From IMG/VR virus record IMGVR_UViG_3300012931_000031, positions 1 to 46,154 of that record: a DNA stretch of 46,154 nt; one strand, written 5' to 3'. The notes below the pieces were generated by a model. That model was not told the origin of the DNA, ran no database searches, and was given only the letters and a program-made list of their open reading frames with translations. Shown here one piece after another: positions 12,885 through 20,623 of this stretch. The position numbers and the translations under genes were made by a program. Source of the stretch: a virus. Within the stretch, counting starts at the first letter, position 1, and each line of letters opens with the position of its first letter.

Positions 12885-14885
12885 ATGGCAGAATATAGAC
12901 CTACAGACAAGGAACTTAGTGACGCACGGGATTTAATCCGTAGTTTGCGTGATGCTTGGACTGATACATACACTATATTTTCTGATTATCGGCGTATGGC
13001 AGATGGCGGTTTGCCTAAAACTATGTCTGATATACTGGAAAGTAAAGAATATGCAAGGCGGTCTAAGTTGAAACCACGTTTGATAGTGGATGCTATAAAA
13101 GACCTTGTTTCCTATAGTAATCATACCATATTCCACAATACGGACGGGGCATACAATTTTATCCCGGTTGGTGATGATGATGAGGGGAAGGCTGAAAAGG
13201 CCAAGAAACTTGTCGATCACGGAGTATATTATACTGGGGCTAAAATGGTTTGTAAGAGTATTGCCCGTGATGCCGCCATTGTTGGGATAGGTTATGGAAT
13301 GATAAACCAACATTCCGAAGATAGATTGGTTCCAAAGAGTACAAAGAATTTTCTGGGCAAGATTTTCAATGTTGCGCCAAGTATGGAGAGACGGGAAATC
13401 TATAGTGGAGCCAAACTAAAGAGATTACTACCCGAATCTGTATTCCCGCAGAAGGTCAAACAATGGGAAGATGTTTCAGCTATTGCCCGTATATATTTAA
13501 CACCAATATCTTATTTGATAAATCAGACAGTTCCGGGTGGATTACTGGAGAGGTATTCTAAAGAAATCCGGGGATTGAAACGGACAGAAGTTAGCGACCC
13601 AGACGAACAATTCAATATCTATAAAGAGAACGAAGGCGATCAATTCAAGGATAGAAACATCCGTGATTTCCGAGTAAAGATAGGCGAATTATGGCAACTC
13701 GCCATGTATGGTGGAGATAAGTTTCCTACTTGGTATAGATTATGGATTGCTGATTTTGATAATGGAGACAGACAAGAACCATTAGTAATCGGTTTTCAAA
13801 AAGACCCAATGAAGACCGGTTATCATAATATCTTAAGAGCTATTATATTTCCTAATCCCGATAGGATAAACGGTTATGCTGTCCCGGAAATGTTAAAAGA
13901 CCTCAATCTTGAGATGTTTTATAAACGTAACCAAGTTATCGACTATGTTAATCTTTTGATGGCTGTTCATGGTACTATCTGGGGTAAGGATAACGGATTA
14001 CCTAAAGACGATATAGTAATGAAGATTGGCAAATACAAATCTCTTAAAACAGGTAATCCCAAGGAATTGCATACGGTTACTCTCGATGTTACGCCAGTGA
14101 CTGCTGCTTATCAGGAAATCGGTTTGATAAAACGGGATGTTGAGGAAACGATGGCGCAAAATAAGATTTCGTCCGGTAAAGACCCGATTAGACGGGAAGC
14201 TGCTACAATCGGAGCCATTATAGACGAAAATGCCAAGATACGCCAAACAGACCCGATAGAGGAATTGGAGGAGTCTCTCATAAAACCTATGGCTATGAGT
14301 TATCTTGTTCAGGCGCAGATATTTATGACAAGCGCACAGAGAATTAGAATACTCGGCAAGAACGGTTGGGAGTGGGAGATGGTAGAACCAAGCGATATAC
14401 AAGGTGCATTTGATGTTGAATGTGTAGCCTCAAGTCAAATTATACCACGTGCCATGAAACAAGCGAATGCAAATGCTATAATAAATACATTCGGAAATAA
14501 TCCATATCTTGCCCCTAAATTAGATTGGGGGGAGGTTTATAAAGCTGTATGCGATCTTATGGAATGGCCTCAAGCTAAGAAGTTTCTTAAAGATCCGACA
14601 ATGCTACAAGAAGAAATACAACGCGAAGAGGACTTCATGCTTGAGACAGGTATGGTATGGATTGTATTGCCAAGTGAGGACGATGTTGCACATCTTAATT
14701 CGCATATGCAACGTATTGCCGGTATAGATAATGGTAAAATGCACATCCAAGATCATTTGAACAGTATGAAAATTAAACAAGGACAAATAGGTGGTGTTGG
14801 TCAACAGACATCTCTTTATACGAATCAGGGCGAGGCGTTAAACGATATGGCTTCGACCAATGCCCCCAAAGCTATAGGACGATAG
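12885..14885 (+). CDS. Portal protein
   Basis: 666 residues, the length of podovirus portal proteins. It directly follows the large terminase (3-nt gap) and precedes a scaffold/capsid pair, the canonical portal position. Sequence features fit: a charged helical N-terminus, an early A-I-K-D-L-V-S segment, a long central mixed region, and a helical C-terminal part (about 550-640) like the portal crown or barrel. It should form the dodecameric DNA channel and docking ring for terminase and tail. Assigned mainly from position and length. Confidence 0.8.
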   Translation: MAEYRPTDKELSDARDLIRSLRDAWTDTYTIFSDYRRMADGGLPKTMSDILESKEYARRSKLKPRLIVDAIKDLVSYSNHTIFHNTDGAYNFIPVGDDDEGKAEKAKKLVDHGVYYTGAKMVCKSIARDAAIVGIGYGMINQHSEDRLVPKSTKNFLGKIFNVAPSMERREIYSGAKLKRLLPESVFPQKVKQWEDVSAIARIYLTPISYLINQTVPGGLLERYSKEIRGLKRTEVSDPDEQFNIYKENEGDQFKDRNIRDFRVKIGELWQLAMYGGDKFPTWYRLWIADFDNGDRQEPLVIGFQKDPMKTGYHNILRAIIFPNPDRINGYAVPEMLKDLNLEMFYKRNQVIDYVNLLMAVHGTIWGKDNGLPKDDIVMKIGKYKSLKTGNPKELHTVTLDVTPVTAAYQEIGLIKRDVEETMAQNKISSGKDPIRREAATIGAIIDENAKIRQTDPIEELEESLIKPMAMSYLVQAQIFMTSAQRIRILGKNGWEWEMVEPSDIQGAFDVECVASSQIIPRAMKQANANAIINTFGNNPYLAPKLDWGEVYKAVCDLMEWPQAKKFLKDPTMLQEEIQREEDFMLETGMVWIVLPSEDDVAHLNSHMQRIAGIDNGKMHIQDHLNSMKIKQGQIGGVGQQTSLYTNQGEALNDMASTNAPKAIGR

Positions 14886-14886
14886 G

Positions 14887-15147
14887 ATGAAAACATTATT
14901 GACTCCAGAACAAGAAAAATGTATTGCCATTTGGGAGATTATCAAAAGTCACAACTGGAGATATATTGAGGGGTTAATAACAGAGCGTATTATAAACGCT
15001 AAACAAACGGTGTTCGATGCAAAGGGAGAGATAGCGGACTTTGATCGTGGTTACGGTACAGGTTTGCAGGAACTTCTTAATGTATTGGACGATTATTCTA
15101 AAACTGGTTCGGAAATCCTCAATAACGAGGAAGAGTCTGAATCTTAA
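14887..15147 (+). CDS. Small hypothetical head-region protein
   Basis: 86 residues, helical and acidic at the C-terminus (N-N-E-E-E-S-E-S). The start is one base after the portal stop, and the end carries the AAAGGAG Shine-Dalgarno sequence of the next gene. A small conserved position between portal and scaffold; function unknown. Confidence 0.65.
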   Translation: MKTLLTPEQEKCIAIWEIIKSHNWRYIEGLITERIINAKQTVFDAKGEIADFDRGYGTGLQELLNVLDDYSKTGSEILNNEEESES

Positions 15148-15157
15148 AGGAGATTTT

Positions 15158-15940
15158 GTGTCAGAAGAAGTGAAGGAACCCACAAAGGGACAGCCTTCCG
15201 GCGATGTTGCGGAAAAAGCAGAATTACCGGACAAAAAGGGAACCGAATCCGGAGCAAAGGAACCGTCTAAAGCGGCAGACCAGAACTCGGATAAAGGAAA
15301 GCCTGATTATGTTTCGAGAGATGAATACGTTAACATCCAAAGATTAGCATCCAAAAAAGACCAAGAGATAGCCGAACTCCGAAAAGAGTTAGAAGGTGTC
15401 AAAGGATTCCAGAAAAAACTGGAAGGTGCTTTTGGAAACGCTTCGGATATTAACTCAACACAGAAATCTAAAAAGGTTTTCACACCACAAGAATTACGGG
15501 TTACAGCCGACAGGTGGAGACAAGAGGGCAATATTGACGAAGCATCTTGTCTATCTTTAGAGACTCAAGCGGATATGCTTGAGACCATCAACCAGTTTAA
15601 GGCAGAATCACAACGCAATGCTCAACTTAATCAGGCAATTATGGAATTATCGAAACCCGATAGTTTGATAAAACCTGAATCAATAGATTGGGTTGCCGTT
15701 GGCAAAATTTCTGCTGAAGAAAACAAGGATTCTATTTCGGCCTTAGACAGTTGGATAAAACGTAATTTGAGTAAGGTGTTGGAGCCGATTATAGCAGAAA
15801 AAACAAAAACGCTAAAAGAACAACTTGCGGCTCGGTCTTTAGACGGTGATGACGTTGACAATCTTACAGAAGAACAGAAAAAGGTTGCCTACGAAGAACA
15901 CGCCAGAATAGGAGACCCCCGACAATGGAAAAAGAAATAA
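15158..15940 (+). CDS. Scaffold protein
   Basis: 260 residues starting at GTG 15158, five bases after AAGGAG; an upstream ATG at 15041 would overlap the previous gene and lacks an RBS. Highly charged, Lys/Glu/Pro-rich N-terminus, then coiled coil (about 50-85, D-Q-E-I-A-E-L-R-K-E-L-E) and more helix. Directly upstream of the major capsid gene. Such proteins template procapsid assembly and leave before packaging. No protease gene is seen, so removal by exit rather than cleavage is likely. Confidence 0.75.
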   Translation: MSEEVKEPTKGQPSGDVAEKAELPDKKGTESGAKEPSKAADQNSDKGKPDYVSRDEYVNIQRLASKKDQEIAELRKELEGVKGFQKKLEGAFGNASDINSTQKSKKVFTPQELRVTADRWRQEGNIDEASCLSLETQADMLETINQFKAESQRNAQLNQAIMELSKPDSLIKPESIDWVAVGKISAEENKDSISALDSWIKRNLSKVLEPIIAEKTKTLKEQLAARSLDGDDVDNLTEEQKKVAYEEHARIGDPRQWKKK

Positions 15941-15948
15941 GAGGATAA

Positions 15949-17109
15949 ATGCCAACCATTTATGACCAAGTAGCAACTTCACAAGGATTTTCTACAAATG
16001 AACGCCCAGTTTCAATGTATGAAAATATGCTTGTGGATTACCCGGAGGAAACTCCGCTTACTACTTTCATGTCCAGAGCTAAATTCAGGACAGCCGGTCG
16101 TTATCAGATAAACTGGATGAACGACATTGAAGTTCCCTATACTATTACCGGTTTGACGGCGGCTTCCACCGGCGACATTACCGGTGTAACCGATTATACC
16201 CGTCTTAAAAAGAACGATATACTTGTAAACCCTCGCACGGGCGAAGGTATGCAATTAATCACTTCCGACCCGTCTTCTACTACAATCGCATCGGCGGCTG
16301 TTACTCGTGGAATTATGGGTACTGCGGCTGCGATTCTCTCTACTGATATACTCTTCATCTTACCGGCTGAAATGGAAGAGGGTGCTGCCGAAGTGCAGAC
16401 TCGTTCTGCCGTGAACGAAGAAGACTACAACTATATGTCTATCATCCAACACGCTATTAAAACAACCAATTCCGCAGAGGCAGAGGACACCGTTTTCGGC
16501 GTTGACAAACGCACGGACAACATCCGTAAACTCTGGCGTGAATGGAAAATAAAATGCGAGGTTAAGGCTTGGTTGGGTGAACGCAGACGTACTGCTACTG
16601 CCGGTGGTCTTTATACCGGTGGCTGTGGCGGTATCTATGATTTCCTGAAAAACGGTACTCATCGTTGGGAAGTCAACGGATTATTGACCGAACAGGGATT
16701 CCGTTCCAAGCTACGTGATCTTTATACATCTCATCCGGGTGATGTCAATGTGGCTTTCTTCGGTTCACCGGATGCGATTGGTATAGTCGAGGATTGGGCG
16801 GCTGATAAGATACAAACAAGCGTGAACGCCAGTCAATGGGGTTACAATATCAAATCGTATAAAGGCGTATTTGATATTGATTTAATTCCTGTACCGTTAT
16901 TCGCCGCTACCGATACGACTAACGAATGGGGATTCATTCTTGATATGTCCCAGTTCATCGGTTGTTACAAAAAAGGTCGTTCTCCGTTATTGCAAAAGGG
17001 TGTCCAGCTTCCTTATGCTGATTACAAGCTCGACTTAATTCGTGGTGAACTTTCGATGTACAGATTTAACGAAAAACGTCATGCGTTCCTTTCTGGAATC
17101 AGAGGATAA
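15949..17109 (+). CDS. Major capsid protein (SU10/DUF5309-like)
   Basis: 386 residues. The N-terminal part (E-R-P-V-S-M-Y-E-N-M-L, then E-E-T-P-L-T-T-F) and the Y-Q-I-N-W segment match DUF5309-type HK97-fold capsid proteins found in SU10-like podoviruses. Central R-G-I-M-G-T-A and C-terminal R-G-E-L-S-M-Y-R-F are also typical. It follows the scaffold with a good RBS. Builds the icosahedral shell. Codon use is slightly richer in C-ending codons than its neighbours, as expected for a highly expressed gene. Confidence 0.85.
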   Translation: MPTIYDQVATSQGFSTNERPVSMYENMLVDYPEETPLTTFMSRAKFRTAGRYQINWMNDIEVPYTITGLTAASTGDITGVTDYTRLKKNDILVNPRTGEGMQLITSDPSSTTIASAAVTRGIMGTAAAILSTDILFILPAEMEEGAAEVQTRSAVNEEDYNYMSIIQHAIKTTNSAEAEDTVFGVDKRTDNIRKLWREWKIKCEVKAWLGERRRTATAGGLYTGGCGGIYDFLKNGTHRWEVNGLLTEQGFRSKLRDLYTSHPGDVNVAFFGSPDAIGIVEDWAADKIQTSVNASQWGYNIKSYKGVFDIDLIPVPLFAATDTTNEWGFILDMSQFIGCYKKGRSPLLQKGVQLPYADYKLDLIRGELSMYRFNEKRHAFLSGIRG

Positions 17110-17120
17110 GGAGATTATAT

Positions 17121-17945
17121 ATGGCATCTTTTAACTCTCTTGCGATGGCTAAATTAACGGCTGCTACTGCTGGCGGTGCGGTGGAAACCAGTGCAACCGG
17201 TTCGCCGATTATGTGGATAGGGTATCTGGGGGATACTGATTCAGGTGCTACTATTGCAGTTTCGGCCAGTGGTGATATAGCGGTTACTACCGATGGGACA
17301 ACTGCCGATACTACTGTTAATACAACCGGGACTATTGATTGTTCCACTCCCGGAGCCTCGACTAATACTTTTGGGGAGGTGGCGGCATTAATCAATGCCT
17401 CCGCTAACTTGTGTTGTGTACTTTTGGGTGTTCGTCCAGAAGACAGTACCGATAACACGATTGCCGTATTTACCGAAACGGATATTTCTACTGCGGCCTA
17501 CAAAACAAGTGGTATATTCCTTTATGGTGATGGTGCAGTGACTCCCTACAATACCTGTTATGCGATTTCTGGTTTCATGCCTAATCTACCGGAGAATCTT
17601 AAAACCGGTCTTCATAAGGGTGATCCTGATACAAATTGCTATTCGGTGTTACAGGCCGTTGAATGTCTTAATAACTTTTCGGCGGCTGGTACTATCTATG
17701 TGTATTCGGCTAATCAAACAAGTTCCACTCTGCTTTGGTCGAGAGCTTTGACCGACAACACCAAGACTAATTATGGTAAAGAGGGTGGTTTCATGTTTAG
17801 GTCTAAGGACGGCGAACGGTTGATTGTGACTATGCGTAACGATCAATCGAGTGCCAATGATTACTTGAGAATAACTGGTTATACTGTGGATGTTACGAAT
17901 AAATATCCCAGAATGGGTTATTCTTTAACTAATGCGTTACTGTAA
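17121..17945 (+). CDS. Probable capsid decoration / minor head protein
   Basis: 274 residues, rich in Thr, Ala, Ser and Gly with alternating strand patterns, so mostly beta. Directly follows the capsid gene with GGAG upstream, where decoration or head-fibre proteins are often placed, and a strong hairpin follows. No named family recognised, so the role is inferred from position and composition. Confidence 0.55.
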   Translation: MASFNSLAMAKLTAATAGGAVETSATGSPIMWIGYLGDTDSGATIAVSASGDIAVTTDGTTADTTVNTTGTIDCSTPGASTNTFGEVAALINASANLCCVLLGVRPEDSTDNTIAVFTETDISTAAYKTSGIFLYGDGAVTPYNTCYAISGFMPNLPENLKTGLHKGDPDTNCYSVLQAVECLNNFSAAGTIYVYSANQTSSTLLWSRALTDNTKTNYGKEGGFMFRSKDGERLIVTMRNDQSSANDYLRITGYTVDVTNKYPRMGYSLTNALL

Positions 17946-17958
17946 ACTTTAAATCCGG

Positions 17959-17988
17959 CTGGGGGGTAGAATTTCCGCTATCCCCCAG
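17959..17988 (+). terminator. Strong hairpin after the capsid genes
   Basis: 11-bp stem CTGGGGGGTAG/CTATCCCCCAG with one G-U pair and an eight-base loop. No T-run follows at once, so it may be a partial terminator or a 3'-end stabiliser that raises capsid mRNA relative to downstream genes. Confidence 0.6.
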
Positions 17989-18010
17989 ACCTATTGGAAG
18001 GGAATTTTTT

Positions 18011-18661
18011 ATGTTCACACAAGCACAACGAGAGGCGAAAAGCAAGCAAATGAAGGAATATTGCGCCAGAAAAAAAGCGGATGCACTCGCCAAACAATCG
18101 TCTCAATGCGAATCTGTTGCTACAAGTGGAACTCCTACTATTGAGGAAACTACTTTGGCAATAGAGAAGGCTGCCATAGATACACCGTCCGTAGAAGAAA
18201 TGGACAACGATATAATGGGGGGGAGAGAACCATATAAGTATGAAGACGACAATGAAGAGGATATACCTGTTAATGTAACCTATCTTACTGTCAGTCGAAA
18301 CTTCTGGTTAAGTTTGGCGAATTCTCGCAGGGGCAAGACTCTCGTTGACGGCACTAAGGTGAGAGACTATATCATCAAGTTCCGTGATGGCCGTTATGTT
18401 TCCAAATCTCTTGATGAACGCAAGGGGATAGAAACATCTCCGGCGTTTCTGAAAAAAGAGATTGAGATATTCAGCAAGGGCGTGAAGCCGTTATATCCGG
18501 AAGTAAAACGGTCGAAAACTGTTTTGCCTCCACTTGCTAAGATCGAGCAATCTCTTGGTATAAACGGTGCGGATGTTTCCCCAGAAGTAGCCGCTAAGGT
18601 TTTTGACGATTGGGAAGGAAATAATAGTGGTGGAAAACCGCCAACTATTAACGATATATAG
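18011..18661 (+). CDS. Hypothetical head-tail region protein
   Basis: 216 residues. Lys/Gln-rich N-terminus, acidic middle (D-N-E-E-D-I), then a possibly beta-rich C-terminal half. Preceded by GGAAGGGAA. Lies between the capsid and adaptor genes. No family recognised. Confidence 0.6.
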   Translation: MFTQAQREAKSKQMKEYCARKKADALAKQSSQCESVATSGTPTIEETTLAIEKAAIDTPSVEEMDNDIMGGREPYKYEDDNEEDIPVNVTYLTVSRNFWLSLANSRRGKTLVDGTKVRDYIIKFRDGRYVSKSLDERKGIETSPAFLKKEIEIFSKGVKPLYPEVKRSKTVLPPLAKIEQSLGINGADVSPEVAAKVFDDWEGNNSGGKPPTINDI

Positions 18662-18671
18662 GATGTGATAA

Positions 18672-19346
18672 ATGACAGATGAAGCAATGCTCGATTCGGT
18701 TGCCATAAACCCGATTGTAGGTAAAGAAAAAGAAGATATACGCGAGCAATTCAATTATGCCAAGAAACTTGTTTTACGCACTATGCACAGGTTAATAAAG
18801 GGATATTGGCGTAAAGAGAATAGTCATTTTACTCTTAGTTCTGGTGCTACTTCGGTTAATTTGGGAACTTACTTTTCTGATATAGATGAGGTCAAATACT
18901 TTTGGCTAATACCATCTGGAACAGGAACTGGTAAAATAGACATAAAATCAGAGAAGTGGTTTAGAAATACGTTTCCCCAAGCGACAGATACAGGCGAGCC
19001 GGTTTATGCCGTATGGTTGACGGATAATACTTTTAGGTTCTACCCTACGCCTGATTCCGATATGACCATTTACTTATCATATTTGTTCATACCTGATTTT
19101 TCGAGCATTACTTCTTTCCCTGAAAAGTTTAGCGATATAATTGAATATGGTATATTATCGTTTTTTGAGGATGCCCCTTCTCCTACCAATAATTATACGA
19201 AGGGCAAATATACTATGTTATATCATAATATGCTTGAGAAGTTGGATGTTGATCCAGCTCCCACTCCCGAATGGGAACCGGAACTGATATTTGGCGAGGG
19301 TCAAGAAGACATTAATGATGCTATGGATAGTCTGGAGAGAATATGA
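18672..19346 (+). CDS. Head-tail adaptor protein
   Basis: 224 residues. F-R-F-Y-P-T-P-D followed by Y-L-S-Y-L-F-I-P and F-S-D-I-I-E-Y-G-I-L is the typical pattern of phage adaptor or tail-connector proteins (gp7/gp11-like). N-terminal helices match the family. It would sit between portal and tail nozzle. No signal peptide, unlike the next gene. Ends with a 4-nt ATGA overlap with the next gene. Confidence 0.6.
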   Translation: MTDEAMLDSVAINPIVGKEKEDIREQFNYAKKLVLRTMHRLIKGYWRKENSHFTLSSGATSVNLGTYFSDIDEVKYFWLIPSGTGTGKIDIKSEKWFRNTFPQATDTGEPVYAVWLTDNTFRFYPTPDSDMTIYLSYLFIPDFSSITSFPEKFSDIIEYGILSFFEDAPSPTNNYTKGKYTMLYHNMLEKLDVDPAPTPEWEPELIFGEGQEDINDAMDSLERI

Positions 19347-20623
19347 AAAAGATAATTCTAATTTTGTTTCTGCTTTTTAGTGGAATAGCTGAATCCCAGA
19401 TTGTCAACGAGGCCGAATCCGATACGTTTTATGTTGTGGAAGCACGGGCGATGTTGAGATATTGTCTCAACGACTATGATGTCTCTGATAACAGATTCTG
19501 GCCTGATTCTGTATTAAATAGTTATCTTAATCAAGAATGTCAGAAGATTGCGGCAAGCGGTGTAATCGAGAAACGTGATACGGTGGTATCGGCGGCCAAC
19601 ACTCTTTTTTATGCGCTTAATACAAATTTCATGGAAGCTCGTGGTGGCATGGTAAAGATAGATGGACGTTGGACATATCTTAGTAAGTTAGATTCTACCA
19701 GTTTTGGCATACTTGAAAAGTGTGATACAGTTGTAACCCTTAGTGGTAATATATTTTACACATTGAACAATGATTTCTTGGTAGCCATTGGTACAATGGT
19801 AAAGATAGATGGACGTTGGACATATCTTAGTAAGTTAGATTCTACCAGTTTTGGCGTACTTGAAAAGCGTGATACAGTTGTAACTCGTAGTGATACGATG
19901 TTTTATACATTAAACAATGATTTCTTAGTAGCCATTGGAGCAATGGTAAAATTAAATTCTGGGTGGAGCGAACTAATAAGATTCGATACATCTGGTTATG
20001 GTCAAGTACCTAAAAGAGATACCATCATATCGGTTGCTGGGAAATTAGATTATTCTCTTAATCGTGATTTTATAGTCTGTGATGGAGTAATTATTAAACG
20101 TGATGCACGTTGGTCAAGTTTAGTTCCAGTTGGATTAACTGGTGATAACAGATTCGGTTCCACAAGCAATAAACAGGCCATAACATCATATTATATTTCC
20201 AACAAAACGATGTTTCTTGATAGTCCCCCGATAGATGGCGGCGATACTCTTATTGTAATTTACTATGCCAATTCTATGATGATTTCTGATAAACGATTAG
20301 TTGTCAATTCTCCAGTTACTGGTGATAGCATAATTATTTTCTATAAAGCTGGTTCATTTACTATTTCTGATAAAAAGTTGGTGATAAATTCTCCGGTGAC
20401 TGGAGATAGCATAATAGTCTTTTATAAAGCCGGTGCATTTACTGTTTCCGATAAAAAGTTAATTATAAACGCTCCAGTTTCCGGAGATAGTATTATCGTG
20501 TTCTATTCGGCCTATGCCAATAATTTAAGTAGCGATTCGGTTGTGATAAACTTGCCATATAAATATCGTGAACAATTAATACAGGGAGCGTTTACTCGTG
20601 CAAAAACTGCTTATAGCATGTAA
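19343..20623 (+). CDS. Exported adaptor-like protein with internal repeats
   Basis: 426 residues. A Sec-type signal peptide (M-K-K-I-I-L-I-L-F-L-L-F-S-G-I-A) precedes an adaptor-like segment (A-R-A-M-L-R-Y-C-L-N-D-Y-D with W-P-D-S-V-L-N-S-Y-L-N). Then come four ~49-residue repeats centred on K-R-D-T-V-V ... F-Y-x-L-N, and three ~28-residue repeats with S-D-K-K-L-V-I-N-x-P-V and G-D-S-I-I-V-F-Y. The adaptor part implies a place in the virion neck, and the signal peptide implies export; the two are hard to reconcile. Its end overlaps the next gene by 26 nt. Confidence 0.65.
   Translation: MKKIILILFLLFSGIAESQIVNEAESDTFYVVEARAMLRYCLNDYDVSDNRFWPDSVLNSYLNQECQKIAASGVIEKRDTVVSAANTLFYALNTNFMEARGGMVKIDGRWTYLSKLDSTSFGILEKCDTVVTLSGNIFYTLNNDFLVAIGTMVKIDGRWTYLSKLDSTSFGVLEKRDTVVTRSDTMFYTLNNDFLVAIGAMVKLNSGWSELIRFDTSGYGQVPKRDTIISVAGKLDYSLNRDFIVCDGVIIKRDARWSSLVPVGLTGDNRFGSTSNKQAITSYYISNKTMFLDSPPIDGGDTLIVIYYANSMMISDKRLVVNSPVTGDSIIIFYKAGSFTISDKKLVINSPVTGDSIIVFYKAGAFTVSDKKLIINAPVSGDSIIVFYSAYANNLSSDSVVINLPYKYREQLIQGAFTRAKTAYSM
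19649..19855 (+). repeat. 60-bp exact direct repeat inside a gene
   Basis: 19649-19708 and 19796-19855 are identical over 60 bp, period 147 bp (49 codons), within the repeat array of the gene at 19343-20623. Identity at silent positions shows a recent duplication or gene conversion. Confidence 0.85.
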
